DNA of 18,561 bases from Methanobacterium sp. (GCA_030539815.1 JAUNXM010000025.1:1-18561), one strand, 5' to 3'. Shown: positions 1-8,256, counted from the stretch's first letter. Made by a program: numbers and translations. The notes: generated by a model from the letters alone, not told the origin.

Positions 1-44
1 AAAGGAATAAAAAAAGTAATTGTTTTGATTATCTATGATCTTGT

Positions 45-407
45 CTATGCTTCTCCTTTTATCAGGGCTCCAATGGCTCCACCAACAGCCATCAGGATCA
101 TGATTCCAAAGAAAGCTATAAACAGGAATATTGAAGTTACTGTGGCTGCTGCAAAGCCTAGTATACCCAGAATTATGGTTCCGAATATGAGCATCAGTAT
201 GGAAAGTACTATGGCTCCGAACAAACCAGATATCGCACCGTTTGCCATACCATTACCGGCAGTTCCCCCTACCATGTAGCCCACAACCATTCCCGCTAGT
301 ATGATACCAATAACCGAACCCACTGCAGGGATTATAACCGCAAAAATGGCTCCGAATATTATAGATAAAATGAATCCAAAAATTACTGCTCCCCATTCAA
401 TGTCCAT
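45..407 (-). CDS. DUF5518-type small membrane protein (paralogue 1)
   Basis: A 120-residue, almost wholly hydrophobic protein with about four Gly/Ala/Ile-rich membrane segments (roughly residues 5-28, 30-48, 57-85 and 88-112), joined by very short loops. It has no signal-peptide cleavage motif and no catalytic motif. The short charged tail ends in [11 protein letters not shown], the same ending as the neighbouring gene at 456-812, and the DNA encoding the two tails is nearly identical, so the pair is a tandem duplication. The pattern fits DUF5518, a family of uncharacterised membrane proteins common in Methanobacteriales; that assignment is from recall. The ATG start is preceded by a good AGAGGTGA ribosome binding site. 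It is probably the last gene of a three-gene minus-strand cluster. Function is unknown. Confidence 0.85.
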   Translation of the reverse strand: MDIEWGAVIFGFILSIIFGAIFAVIIPAVGSVIGIILAGMVVGYMVGGTAGNGMANGAISGLFGAIVLSILMLIFGTIILGILGFAAATVTSIFLFIAFFGIMILMAVGGAIGALIKGEA

Positions 408-424
408 TTTTTCACCTCTTTATG

Positions 425-445
425 AAAAAATAAAAAAAAGAAAAA
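425..445 (-). terminator. U-rich tract between the two DUF5518 genes
   Basis: Read on the minus strand, this stretch gives runs of 5, 8 and 6 T residues separated by single bases, just after the stop of the 456-812 gene and before the ribosome binding site of the 45-407 gene. Archaeal RNA polymerase can terminate at U-tracts without a hairpin, so this could partly uncouple the two paralogues. It could also simply be AT-rich spacer. Confidence 0.35.
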
Positions 446-455
446 TATGTATTTC

Positions 456-812
456 CTATGCTTCTCCTTTTATTAAGGCTCCAATGGCTCCACAGATTCC
501 ACCGATAATTGCAGCTATTATTATTCCAATAATAACTCCAAGGATTCCTAGTCCTGCTCCGGCTGCTCCAGCTACGGCACCTAACAAAAGTATTGCTATG
601 ATTCCCGTAATAAGCCCTGAAACGATTCCTACTAGTGCTCCGTGGATTGCACCGTTCATGTATCCGCCTGCAACAGTGTAACCAACATAGACGGTTGCTA
701 TTATATATGCAATGAAACTGCCATATCCAGGAATAACCATGTCAAGGATTACACCTAATATCACTGAAATCACTATACCAATTATTACTGGCATCCATTT
801 TACTTCTACCAT
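456..812 (-). CDS. DUF5518-type small membrane protein (paralogue 2)
   Basis: A 118-residue hydrophobic protein, paralogue of the gene at 45-407. Predicted membrane segments lie near residues 7-28, 31-48, 55-80 and 84-111, rich in Gly, Ala and Ile as in glycine-zipper helices. The start is MVEVKW and the tail is [11 protein letters not shown]. Shared features with the paralogue are a Trp near the N-terminus, an (I/V)IP turn near residue 27, a VGY motif near residue 43 and the identical last eleven residues. A near-perfect GGGAGGTGA site precedes the ATG. The spacing of 46-48 bases to both neighbours suggests one transcriptional unit. No enzymatic or transport signature is visible, so function is unknown and DUF5518 membership is from recall. 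Confidence 0.86.
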   Translation of the reverse strand: MVEVKWMPVIIGIVISVILGVILDMVIPGYGSFIAYIIATVYVGYTVAGGYMNGAIHGALVGIVSGLITGIIAILLLGAVAGAAGAGLGILGVIIGIIIAAIIGGICGAIGALIKGEA

Positions 813-827
813 GCGTTTTCACCTCCC

Positions 828-845
828 TTTACTTTTTAAAGTAAA
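828..845. repeat. Perfect inverted repeat abutting the ribosome binding site
   Basis: TTTACTTT and AAAGTAAA flank two T residues. In the minus-strand transcript this can fold into a 7-bp hairpin with a four-base loop, ending directly at the GGGAGGTGA site of the gene at 456-812. It could influence translation or RNA processing between the first and second genes of the cluster. The stem is AT-rich and may be weak. Confidence 0.5.
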
Positions 846-858
846 CGTAACTTATTAA

Positions 859-1092
859 TTAATTGTTCATGGTTTTAGCCCCAGAGTATGCATCATACAG
901 ACCATAAAGCCAGACAACCATGTACAAGATAAATGCAATGGCCCCTACAAAATAAATAGCAGCCCATGATATCAATGCTAGGATAAAAATTATGATTCCC
1001 ATCAAGGTTTTACCAGTAACTATACTACCTATACCGGGTAAGAAGAATGATATGATCACTGCTAACATTGGATTTGGTACATTTCCCAACAC
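859..1092 (-). CDS. TM2-like small membrane protein
   Basis: A 77-residue protein if started at the GTG at 1092. It carries NPMLAVIISFFLPGIGSI, then a TGKTLMGI turn, two or three membrane helices and a conserved-looking WLYGLYDAYSGA end. This resembles the archaeal TM2-domain layout (hydrophobic helix, Pro-Gly-x-Gly, Gly-Lys, second helix, Tyr-Asp-Ala). An upstream ATG at 1131 would add 13 residues but has only a weak AAGG placed too close to it. A strong GGAGGT lies 5 bases before the GTG at 1092 and 8 before a TTG at 1089, so the shorter form is preferred. It is probably the first gene of the minus-strand cluster with the two DUF5518 genes. The molecular role is unknown. Confidence 0.75.
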   Translation of the reverse strand: MLGNVPNPMLAVIISFFLPGIGSIVTGKTLMGIIIFILALISWAAIYFVGAIAFILYMVVWLYGLYDAYSGAKTMNN

Positions 1093-1183
1093 TTCCAACC
1101 TCCCTTTATCAATCTTACTATATCCCTTCATGTCCTTAATATTTTTTTCCCTTTAATTTCCCATACTCATTAATACAAACTAA

Positions 1184-1218
1184 AAATCAGAGGGATATTC
1201 CTATTGACCCTCAGATTT
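1184..1218. repeat. Stem-loop in the leader of the membrane-protein cluster
   Basis: AAATCAGAGGG (1184-1194) and CCCTCAGATTT (1208-1218) pair as an 11-bp stem with one central A-A mismatch and a 13-base loop. On the minus strand the stem runs into TTTTTAG, so it resembles an attenuator or intrinsic terminator upstream of the gene at 859-1092. It could equally be a protein-binding inverted repeat in this divergent intergenic region. The rest of the 1093-1394 gap holds only AT-rich sequence and the amidohydrolase promoter. Confidence 0.45.
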
Positions 1219-1332
1219 CAAATAAATTTTCCAAATAAAAGACTATTGAAATTTTCCACATGTAATGATATTTCTGGTTTTCACAATTCCTCAATTTTTG
1301 AAAAAAAGATAAGACTGATAATACAAATCAAT

Positions 1333-1341
1333 ATTATAAAA
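1333..1341 (+). promoter_or_regulatory. TATA box for the amidohydrolase gene
   Basis: ATTATAAAA lies about 55 bases upstream of the ATG at 1395. With the usual archaeal TATA-to-start distance, transcription would begin near 1360, leaving a leader of about 35 bases that contains the GGAGGG site. Confidence 0.45.
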
Positions 1342-1394
1342 ATCTTAATTATCACACCAGTATAGTCATTTTAAATACTAAGGAGGGTTGTCCA

Positions 1395-2651
1395 ATGGCA
1401 TATTTTCTAATCCGTAACGGAACTTTAATCGATGGACATGGTGGAAAACCTGTAGAAAATGCGGAAATTCTTATTAAAAACCATAAAATCATTGATTCAG
1501 GTGTTGAAGGTTCTTTAAAGCTCCCCAATGATAAGATCAAATACTTGGATGCTCGTGGTGGATTCATACTCCCGGGTTTTATTGACTGCCATGTGCACAT
1601 GATGTTCACCGGATTCCGCTTTGAAGACCCTTTATACACACCCTTATCCCTTTACTTCTACCAAACAACTGAAAATCTTAAAAAAACTCTAAATGCAGGG
1701 GTTACCACTGCCAGAGACGCGGGAATGGCTGATTATGGGGTTAAAATTGCGGTGGAACAGGGGCTAATCAAAGGGCCCCGGCTTCAGATTAGTGTGATGC
1801 CCCTTTCCATAACAGGAGGTCATTTCGATTTCCATCACAAATCAGGACACCAGATTAAGACAACTTATCCTGGACTCCCTGATTCAATCTGTGACGGCGA
1901 GGATGAGGTTCGGAAAAGAGTTCGGGAAGTTTTAAGGGCAGGAGCAGATTTGGTGAAAGTCATGGTCACTGGAGGAGTGATAAGTGCCAATGACAGCCCC
2001 GAACATCCCCAGTTCACCATCGGCGAACTGCGTGTGATGGTGGAAGAAGCTTCTTTCCGTGGTTTGCCTGTAATGGCCCATGCCCACGGATCATCAGGTG
2101 TTAAAAACGCCCTTAAATCAGGGATTAAATCAATTGAACATGGAACCTACTTGGATGATGAATGTATCTCCCTATTCATTAAAAATGATGCCTGGCTGGT
2201 TCCCACCATGCTGGTGCACCAGGTGAACATGGACAAATTGGAATCTGGAGAACTTCCTGAATTCAGCCAGGAAGACGCCAGGAGTGTATTCATTAAAGGC
2301 CTGAAAAGTGTTAAAAAAGCCCATGAAGCTGGAGTTAAGATGGTTATGGGTACTGATAGTGGTATAGGTCCCCATGGACAGAACTTGCGTGAACTGGGAT
2401 TGCTATGTGAGGTGGGTATGAAACCCATGGAAGCCATACAGGCCGGCACTAAACACGCAGCTGAACTTTTAGGGTGGCAAGATAAAATCGGCACCATAGA
2501 GAAGGGTAAACTGGCAGATATAGTGATAACTTCTACCAATCCCCTGCAGAATATAGATTCTATGGGAAATCCGGACAACATAGCCCTGGTTATGAAAGAA
2601 GGAAAAATTTACAAGGATATTGAACATGAATTCAGACTTCTAATCGATTAA
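1395..2651 (+). CDS. Metal-dependent amidohydrolase, prolidase/imidazolonepropionase-like
   Basis: A 418-residue member of the amidohydrolase superfamily (COG1228-like). It has an N-terminal beta-sandwich start (LIRNGTLIDGHGG), then the TIM-barrel metal site: H66 and H68 in CHVHMM, a candidate carbamylated K188 in LVKVMVTGG, H229 in MAHAHG, H249 in IEHGT and catalytic D321 in GTDSG. The C-terminus closes with IGTIEKGKLADIVI, the usual return to the sandwich domain. All expected metal ligands are present, so it should be an active hydrolase of a cyclic amide, a C-terminal-proline dipeptide or a similar substrate; the substrate cannot be read from sequence. The ATG follows a strong AGGAGGG site. 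It sits alone, with its own promoter and no pathway partner beside it. Confidence 0.9.
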   Translation: MAYFLIRNGTLIDGHGGKPVENAEILIKNHKIIDSGVEGSLKLPNDKIKYLDARGGFILPGFIDCHVHMMFTGFRFEDPLYTPLSLYFYQTTENLKKTLNAGVTTARDAGMADYGVKIAVEQGLIKGPRLQISVMPLSITGGHFDFHHKSGHQIKTTYPGLPDSICDGEDEVRKRVREVLRAGADLVKVMVTGGVISANDSPEHPQFTIGELRVMVEEASFRGLPVMAHAHGSSGVKNALKSGIKSIEHGTYLDDECISLFIKNDAWLVPTMLVHQVNMDKLESGELPEFSQEDARSVFIKGLKSVKKAHEAGVKMVMGTDSGIGPHGQNLRELGLLCEVGMKPMEAIQAGTKHAAELLGWQDKIGTIEKGKLADIVITSTNPLQNIDSMGNPDNIALVMKEGKIYKDIEHEFRLLID

Positions 2652-2686
2652 AGACAAATAAATATGAAAATTATATTAGAATTAGA

Positions 2687-2698
2687 TTAGTTAACTAA
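2687..2698. promoter_or_regulatory. Perfect 12-bp palindrome upstream of copA
   Basis: TTAGTTAACTAA is its own reverse complement and lies about 35 bases upstream of the likely copA TATA box, a position typical of an archaeal activator site. It is AT-rich, so chance is possible. A related GGTTAACTAA occurs upstream of hisF, which argues against copper specificity. Confidence 0.35.
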
Positions 2699-2732
2699 CG
2701 ATTATAAGAAAAACAGATTGATTTGATATCTG

Positions 2733-2743
2733 AAAATATAATT
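2733..2743 (+). promoter_or_regulatory. Likely TATA box for copA
   Basis: AAAATATAATT lies about 60 bases before the ATG at 2802, predicting a transcription start near 2765. It is the best TATA-like match in the 2652-2801 gap. Confidence 0.4.
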
Positions 2744-2801
2744 ACTTCAAAATATTAACGAGAGAGATTTGAATAAACCATGACAAAAGGACTGAATTAA
2801 C

Positions 2802-5249
2802 ATGGTAAATAACCCTAAAAAAAAAGCAGAAATTAAAATTTCAGGTATGCACTGTGCTTCCTGCGCATTGAATGTTGAAAAATCATTGCAGGAATTGGAA
2901 GGTGTGGGGGAAGCTCAAGTTAATTTTGGAACCGAAAAAGCCACTATAGAATACGATCCAAAAAAGTTAAAGCTCCAGGATCTGGAGAAGACTGTGGAAA
3001 ATGTTGGATTCAGTGTGGTGAATGAAAAGGTCATTATAAAGGTGGGAGGAATGACCTGTGCCATGTGTGTACAGGCAATTGAAGGAATTTTAGGGAAGAT
3101 CACTGGAGTGAGTGAGGTTAACGTGAACTTAGCTGCTGAAAAGGCCTACGTTACCTATAACCCTAAGATGACCAGTGTGGCTGAAATGCGCCAAGCCATT
3201 GAAGATCTTGGATATGAATATTTGGGTTTAGAAGGGGAGACCAATGAAGATCAGGAGGAAAAATTACAACAAGCTGATCTTAATGGTAAAAGAAACCGTT
3301 TTACGGTTGCTTTTGCAGTTTCCATCCCCCTGATGGTGTTGATGTATGTGGACGTGATGTTACCATTTAACATGGCCTATTTCATGCTTGTAGTAACTAT
3401 TTTACCCTTTATTTACGTTAGCCATCCTATTTTTTCTGCTGCCTATCGTTCCCTTCAAAATCATAACCTGAACATGGATGTGATGTACTCCCTGGGTATT
3501 GGGGTGGCCTTTATATCCAGTATACTGGGAACCTTTAACATCGTGCTCACCCCTGAATTCATGTTCTATGAAACTGCACTGATGCTGGCTGGTTTTTTGA
3601 TGCTGGGAAGGTGGTTGGAAGCCCGTGCTAAAGGCCGAACTGGAAGTGCCATAAAGAAATTGGTGGGCTTGCAGGCAAAAAATGCCACCATTCTCCGTGA
3701 TGAAGAGGGAGACAGTATTGAAACGCAGATCCCCGTGGAAGAGGTGATAGTGGGAGATGTGGTTATGGTAAAACCTGGTGAACGGATCCCAGTGGATGGT
3801 AAGGTGATTTTTGGGGAAAGTTACGTTGATGAATCCATGATCACCGGGGAACCAATACCCTCCCTTAAAAATACAGGTTCGGTTGTGGTTGGAGGGACCA
3901 TAAATCAAAACGGGATTTTAAAATTCCAGGCCGAAAAAATCGGTAAAGACACCACCCTGGCCCAGATAATTAGACTGGTGGAATCAGCACAAGGGTCAAA
4001 ACCTCCTGTTCAGAGAATAGCTGATCGTGCAGTTAGTTATTTCATCCCCACGGTTCTTACCATAGCTATTGCTGCTTTTTTAGTTTGGTACTTCCTCCTG
4101 GGGAGCACCCTGCTGTTTGGACTTACCATCCTAATTTCCATCCTGGTGGTGGCCTGTCCGTGTGCCCTTGGATTGGCCACCCCCACCGCAGTGACTGTTG
4201 GGATTGGACGGGGCGCAGAGTTGGGCATACTGGTTAAAAACGGTGAAGCCCTAGAAATATCCGAAAAATTAACCACAATTCTATTTGATAAGACAGGAAC
4301 CCTTACTAAGGGGAAACCTGAAGTTACTAACATCATAGGAACTGGCCTTGATGATAAAACTTTACTGTTTATTGCGGCCAGTGTTGAGAATAATTCACAA
4401 CACCCCCTGGCTGAAGCAATTGTTACCAAAGCACGAGATAATGATATAAAATTATCAGACACTGAAGGATTCAACACTTTCGCTGGTAAGGGTGTGTCTG
4501 CAACAGTGAACGGGAAGTCTGTAGTAATAGGTACCCGGAATCTGCTTAAGGAAAATGATGTGGAAATTTCAGAAGATGAAAATGAAATGATTTTAAAACT
4601 GGAATTAGAAGGTAAAACTGCAGTTTTAGTGGCAATCAATAATGCTTTTTCGGGTATTCTAGGGGTGGCTGATACTCTAAAGGATAATACCTCCCTGGCC
4701 ATAAAAGAACTTAAGAAGATGGATTTAGAGGTGGCCATGATCACCGGGGACAATCCCAGGACTGCAGAGGTCATCGCCGGGAAAATAGGTATAGAAAGGA
4801 TCATGGCAGGAGTATTACCTGAGGATAAGTCCGCAGAAGTGAAAAGGCTTCAGGAAAATGGAGAAGTGGTGGCTTTTGTAGGGGATGGTATTAATGATGC
4901 TCCTGCCCTGGCCCAGGCTGATGTGGGGATAGCTATTGGCAGCGGTACTGATGTGGCCATTGAAAGTGGAGAGATTGTACTCATCAAGGACGACTTGCTG
5001 GATGCTGTGGCGGGAGTGCAGTTATCCGAGAAGGTTATGGGACGTATCAAACTTAACCTTTTCTGGGCATTTGCTTACAACGTTATTCTCATACCCGTGG
5101 CAGCAGGATTGCTTTACCCAACTTTAGGGATTACATTCCGCCCAGAATATGCTGGTCTGGCCATGGCTCTGAGTTCGGTTACCATTGTGACACTATCACT
5201 ACTTCTAAAGGGTTACATGCCCCCATCGAAGAATTTAGAAGAAAGCTAA
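2802..5249 (+). CDS. copA: P1B-type copper-transporting ATPase
   Basis: An 815-residue heavy-metal P-type ATPase that should export Cu(I) across the cytoplasmic membrane. Two N-terminal HMA metal-binding domains come first (GMHCASC at 15-21 and GMTCAMC at 83-89). Paired membrane helices follow, then the actuator TGEP at 348-351, the CPC ion site at 452-454, the phosphorylated aspartate D496 in DKTGT, the HP motif at 534-535, TGD at 648-650 and GDGINDAP at 694-701. The last helices carry YN (759-760) and MxxSS (788-792), which together with CPC are the residues of the Cu(I)-ATPase subgroup. Length is typical. The ribosome binding site is weak (AAAGGA, 10 bases from ATG). A YHS gene follows 133 bases downstream, supporting a copper-handling role. 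Confidence 0.96.
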   Translation: MVNNPKKKAEIKISGMHCASCALNVEKSLQELEGVGEAQVNFGTEKATIEYDPKKLKLQDLEKTVENVGFSVVNEKVIIKVGGMTCAMCVQAIEGILGKITGVSEVNVNLAAEKAYVTYNPKMTSVAEMRQAIEDLGYEYLGLEGETNEDQEEKLQQADLNGKRNRFTVAFAVSIPLMVLMYVDVMLPFNMAYFMLVVTILPFIYVSHPIFSAAYRSLQNHNLNMDVMYSLGIGVAFISSILGTFNIVLTPEFMFYETALMLAGFLMLGRWLEARAKGRTGSAIKKLVGLQAKNATILRDEEGDSIETQIPVEEVIVGDVVMVKPGERIPVDGKVIFGESYVDESMITGEPIPSLKNTGSVVVGGTINQNGILKFQAEKIGKDTTLAQIIRLVESAQGSKPPVQRIADRAVSYFIPTVLTIAIAAFLVWYFLLGSTLLFGLTILISILVVACPCALGLATPTAVTVGIGRGAELGILVKNGEALEISEKLTTILFDKTGTLTKGKPEVTNIIGTGLDDKTLLFIAASVENNSQHPLAEAIVTKARDNDIKLSDTEGFNTFAGKGVSATVNGKSVVIGTRNLLKENDVEISEDENEMILKLELEGKTAVLVAINNAFSGILGVADTLKDNTSLAIKELKKMDLEVAMITGDNPRTAEVIAGKIGIERIMAGVLPEDKSAEVKRLQENGEVVAFVGDGINDAPALAQADVGIAIGSGTDVAIESGEIVLIKDDLLDAVAGVQLSEKVMGRIKLNLFWAFAYNVILIPVAAGLLYPTLGITFRPEYAGLAMALSSVTIVTLSLLLKGYMPPSKNLEES

Positions 5250-5382
5250 TTATTGAAATTAATATTAAAGTGGAGGAATAGGAGTATAATTAAAATGATT
5301 TAGGTGTTAAATGACAGTAGTCTAAGAAAGTAAAAAACTATGAGTCTCTATCTTATATTACTGGAATTTTGAGGTGATAACA

Positions 5383-5529
5383 ATGGTAGTAGATCCAATC
5401 TGTAAAATGGATGTTGATGAGGGAAATGCTAAATGGGTAAGTGAATATAAAGGGAAAAAATATTACTTCTGTGCCCCGGGATGCAAAAAAGAGTTCGATG
5501 AAAATCCTGAAAAATACACCGAAGCATAA
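5383..5529 (+). CDS. Small YHS-domain protein
   Basis: A 48-residue protein consisting of a single YHS domain. It begins DPICKMDV (C7) and continues to KYYFCAPGCKKEFDENPEKY, with C30 and C34 followed by the characteristic Phe/Pro-Tyr end. YHS domains bind metal ions, and stand-alone copies or fusions commonly accompany copper ATPases, so this is probably a copper-binding partner of the upstream CopA. A GAGGTGAT ribosome binding site precedes the ATG by a few bases. The gap from copA holds an orphan GGAGGAATAGGAG stretch followed by immediate stops, which encodes nothing. Domain identity is confident; role as a copper carrier or sensor is inference. Confidence 0.88.
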   Translation: MVVDPICKMDVDEGNAKWVSEYKGKKYYFCAPGCKKEFDENPEKYTEA

Positions 5530-5579
5530 ATTAATGCAAAATCATTAAACAAGCAAAAAAAAATTAATGGAGGGATTTC

Positions 5580-5705
5580 ATGGGATTCCTGGATTCAGTT
5601 GCTAAGAAAGCCTCCAAAGAACTGGAAAAACAGGCCAAAAGTAAGGGTAGTAAGGAAATAGAGAAAAGAACTAAAAGTGAGCTTAAAAAACGTTTCAAAA
5701 TTTAG
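5580..5705 (+). CDS. Hypothetical 41-residue Lys/Glu-rich protein
   Basis: A short open frame starting MGFLDSVAKKASKELEKQAK and ending LKKRFKI. About half the residues are Lys, Glu or Arg, with a heptad-like spacing that suggests a single amphipathic or charged helix, after an N-terminal MGFLDS that could bind a membrane or partner. A good GGAGGG site lies 6 bases before the ATG, and the gap from the YHS gene is 50 bases, so the two may be co-transcribed. I do not recognise a family. Coding status rests on the ribosome binding site, clean frame and position. Confidence 0.6.
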   Translation: MGFLDSVAKKASKELEKQAKSKGSKEIEKRTKSELKKRFKI

Positions 5706-5751
5706 TTTCTAAGCTTAACTGTCATTTTATTGATATTAGAGTTATTTATGA

Positions 5752-5775
5752 GGGGGCACCCCCCGATATGAGGGG
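5752..5775. other. GC-rich element with alternative pairings
   Basis: In an AT-rich gap, five Gs (5752-5756), CA, six Cs (5759-5764), GATATGA and four Gs (5772-5775) occur in series. The C-run can pair with either G-run but not both, and ATGAGGGG is directly repeated (from 5748 and from 5768). It lies downstream of the 41-residue gene. The 5706-5877 gap contains no gene that I can see. Confidence 0.4.
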
Positions 5776-5847
5776 CAATTTAACATATATCCTGGTGTCT
5801 GATATGGGTTTGGTAAGAGCGTGTGAGAAGTAAACTGATGATATAAA

Positions 5848-5867
5848 CCTTAAAGGATAATTTAAGG
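5848..5867 (-). terminator. Perfect hairpin just downstream of truD
   Basis: CCTTAAA and TTTAAGG form a perfect 7-bp stem with a six-base loop, starting about 10 bases beyond the truD stop codon on the minus strand. No long U-tract follows, so it may be a 3'-end stabiliser rather than a true terminator. Confidence 0.4.
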
Positions 5868-5877
5868 GATTATAAAT

Positions 5878-7131
5878 TCAGTACACATCCACCTTCATAA
5901 CTTCTCTTAAAACCGCAGTGGCATAACAACCCTTTGGAATGGAAAAATTCACCATAACCCCTTCATCATTTGCTTCAGCAAAAACATCCCATATTTTAAA
6001 ACGCATTGCTCTGCGTATACCATGACTGCCAAGTTTTGGCATCTGAGGCACAGTAAAATCATCTAACTTTAAATTCTCCCCATCCAAAATCTTCTGCTCG
6101 ATTTCTCCCAGAATACCACCTGCCAGGGGCACTTTACTACCGTAAAGAGGCGATGATGGGTGGGCCTGGAAGTTTTTAATCTCATTATCTATTTCTTCCT
6201 CTCTAAATTCGTGAATCAAATGTTCATCATTATCAATCAAAATATCCCCCTTTACGTAATGGTCAATACCCAGTTTGGTACGTTCACTTACCGCTCTGTT
6301 GAATAGATATGACTGGTACGCGTGGACGAACATCCTGCTCAGGGGTTTGGGAATGCTTCTAAGTGCCAAAATATATGATTTCTCAGTTAATTCTCCCTTC
6401 TTTTTCATTTCCTTGATAAGGGCACGTAACATCATCTTTTCGTACCTCATACCACTGGGCATTGACTCCAGGGACTCTTCCAGTTCCCCATTATCATAAA
6501 ATCGGCGGGCCTCCTGAATATGTTTTGGTTCGGTATCGTAGGGATGGCCAATGTAACGGTCCACCGCCTCCTTAACACCGCCCTTGATCAATGCTTTGCC
6601 CACCAAATGAGTATTAGGACGGTCTTTACCGAAACGCTGATATCCATAGTAGTTAGGAACTCCTCTCTCCGTTAACTGGTTGAGTATTTCCTGCGCTTCC
6701 TGAGCCGCTACTTCAGGATCCTTAACATCCCTTACCATTAACCGGAACTTGTTTCCCAGCAGTTGTCCCATTCGCAGCTTTTTCTGATTGGGAGTTATGT
6801 TAATTATTTTAACGTTGTGGAGCTTTTTTTCTAGGCCCTGGAGTTCTTCAGGGGTTTTGTTGCTGATGCATATCCACTGCCTGGTGACTGCTTTTTTATC
6901 TTTCATTCCAGCAAAACCCATTTGTTTACGATTGATTTTAAGTTCACGGGCAATGTCTAAAACTACATCAAGGGTGGTTCTACTATTTTTCTCAATCCAA
7001 AGCCAAGTGTTTGGTCCTTCACCACTGGGAAGGGTTTCCGGGATTTCCTCCACGTAGAAATCCTCATTTTTGGTCCTGATATATCCACCTATCCCTTTTT
7101 GAGAGGTAAGATATGTTTCTGCATTTAACAT
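5878..7131 (-). CDS. truD: tRNA pseudouridine(13) synthase TruD
   Basis: A 417-residue pseudouridine synthase of the TruD/Pus7 family, which isomerises a uridine (position 13 in bacteria) in tRNA. The family signature [14 protein letters not shown] is at residues 73-86, with the catalytic aspartate at D78. Further family blocks are NYYGYQRFG near residue 160, which contacts the nucleotide, and [15 protein letters not shown] near residue 270. The insertion (TRUD) domain fills the middle and the chain returns to the catalytic fold near the end (LREVMKV). Length matches archaeal members, which are longer than bacterial ones. A GGAGTGA site precedes the ATG. It is divergent from hisF, with 190 bases between the starts, and has no tRNA gene nearby. 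Confidence 0.95.
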   Translation of the reverse strand: MLNAETYLTSQKGIGGYIRTKNEDFYVEEIPETLPSGEGPNTWLWIEKNSRTTLDVVLDIARELKINRKQMGFAGMKDKKAVTRQWICISNKTPEELQGLEKKLHNVKIINITPNQKKLRMGQLLGNKFRLMVRDVKDPEVAAQEAQEILNQLTERGVPNYYGYQRFGKDRPNTHLVGKALIKGGVKEAVDRYIGHPYDTEPKHIQEARRFYDNGELEESLESMPSGMRYEKMMLRALIKEMKKKGELTEKSYILALRSIPKPLSRMFVHAYQSYLFNRAVSERTKLGIDHYVKGDILIDNDEHLIHEFREEEIDNEIKNFQAHPSSPLYGSKVPLAGGILGEIEQKILDGENLKLDDFTVPQMPKLGSHGIRRAMRFKIWDVFAEANDEGVMVNFSIPKGCYATAVLREVMKVDVY

Positions 7132-7227
7132 GATTCACTCCATTTTTACTTAAGGTTGATGTCATTCTAGGGATGATATTAAAATTTTGATAACCTGGGT
7201 AAAGAGGTTAAAAAAAATGTTTCAATG

Positions 7228-7237
7228 TATTTAATAT
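7228..7237 (+). promoter_or_regulatory. Candidate TATA box for hisF
   Basis: TATTTAATAT in the divergent truD-hisF gap would start transcription near 7260 and give a leader of about 60 bases. A GGTTAACTAA half-palindrome similar to the one upstream of copA lies immediately downstream. Confidence 0.3.
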
Positions 7238-7321
7238 GGGGAATGGGTTAACTAATAGATAACGAATTTCCACACTTTAAGTTAATTCTCATGAGGGTAA
7301 GTTGATAAAGGAGGGATGAAT

Positions 7322-8086
7322 ATGAGTATGGTGAAGATAATGCCCTGTCTGGATATGAAGGATGGTAGGGTGGTTAAGGGTGTTCATTTTGTGGATCTGA
7401 AGGATGCTGGTGATCCAGCTGAAAATGCGGCTTTATATCAGGAAGAAGGGGCTGATGAACTGGCCATGCTGGACATATCTGCCACACTGGAGAACCGAAA
7501 AACACGACTGGAGTGGGTGGAAAAAGTTTCTGGGGTTATTGACATGCCCCTGACTGTAGGTGGTGGAATTTCAAGTCTGGAAGACATTGATCTAACCCTG
7601 AAGGCAGGGGCGGATAAGGTTTCCATGAACAGTGCTGCTGTAAGAAATCCAGATCTGGTCAAGGAAGCTGCTCTTGAATATGGGAGGGATCAAATTACAG
7701 TGGCCGTTGATGGTTGCCGGAACAATGCCATGCCCTCAGGATTTGAGGTGGTAGTGTCAGGAGGAACTAAAACTACCGGTATTGATGCTATTGAATGGGC
7801 TAAAAAGTGTCAGGAACTGGGTGCTGGAGTTATTCTGCCCACAAGCATGGATGGTGATGGAACTCAGAATGGATACGATCTTGAGTTCACTAAAACAATT
7901 TCAGATGCGGTTGATCTTCCGGTTATTGCATCTGGAGGTGCAGGTAAGCTTTCTGACTTTAAAAATGCAGTTTTAGAAGGTGGTGCATCCATATTATTGG
8001 CTGCTTCAGTTTTTCACTATCGTTTATTGAGTGTTAGGGAAGTTAAAGAATATTTAAATGATAATGGAATAAATGTCTTCCTTTAA
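7322..8086 (+). CDS. hisF: Imidazole glycerol phosphate synthase subunit HisF
   Basis: A 254-residue TIM-barrel cyclase that, with the glutaminase HisH, makes imidazole glycerol phosphate and AICAR in histidine synthesis. The first strand reads IMPCLDMKDGRVVKG with catalytic D11. The second catalytic aspartate falls at D130 in VAVDG, matching the standard HisF numbering when the ATG at 7322 is used. That start also places GGAGGG 6 bases upstream, whereas the ATG at 7316 abuts it. Phosphate-binding glycines appear in TVGGGI (78-83) and IASGGAG (202-208). The strand reading ILPTSMDGDGT and the NNAMPSGFEV insert after D130 differ from the commonest HisF form. No hisH, hisA or hisI is adjacent, so it is a stand-alone his gene. 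Confidence 0.93.
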   Translation: MSMVKIMPCLDMKDGRVVKGVHFVDLKDAGDPAENAALYQEEGADELAMLDISATLENRKTRLEWVEKVSGVIDMPLTVGGGISSLEDIDLTLKAGADKVSMNSAAVRNPDLVKEAALEYGRDQITVAVDGCRNNAMPSGFEVVVSGGTKTTGIDAIEWAKKCQELGAGVILPTSMDGDGTQNGYDLEFTKTISDAVDLPVIASGGAGKLSDFKNAVLEGGASILLAASVFHYRLLSVREVKEYLNDNGINVFL

Positions 8087-8256
8087 AACTTTAAATATTA
8101 TTATAGAGAGCATATCATCCTTCAGACATACTGTAAAGATTGACACTATTCTCGATTTAAAAGACATTTGAACATTATCTTATAAGAGTTTTGGAAGATT
8201 GACTTGGAGTGAATAAAGATTTAACATCTCCCCACACAATTCATGGAATAAGTAAT

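Noticed and set aside
301..681. A plus-strand frame across the DUF5518 pair, rich in Pro, Ile and Ala
   Set aside because: It is the reverse complement of Gly/Ala/Ile membrane segments, spans two real genes with strong ribosome binding sites, and is an artefact of composition.
2147..2581. A 144-codon minus-strand frame inside the amidohydrolase gene
   Set aside because: It is fully covered by a gene with all family motifs, and the antisense frame has no start signal or recognisable domain.
4037..4804. A 255-codon open frame antisense to copA
   Set aside because: It lies entirely inside copA, has no ribosome binding site, shows low-complexity Ser/Thr/Pro composition and matches no fold I recognise. 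It is a frame shadow.
5250..5382. A small gene after the GGAGGAATAGGAG stretch downstream of copA
   Set aside because: Every start within reach (GTG, ATG ATT TAG, ATG ACA GTA GTC TAA) hits a stop within a few codons.
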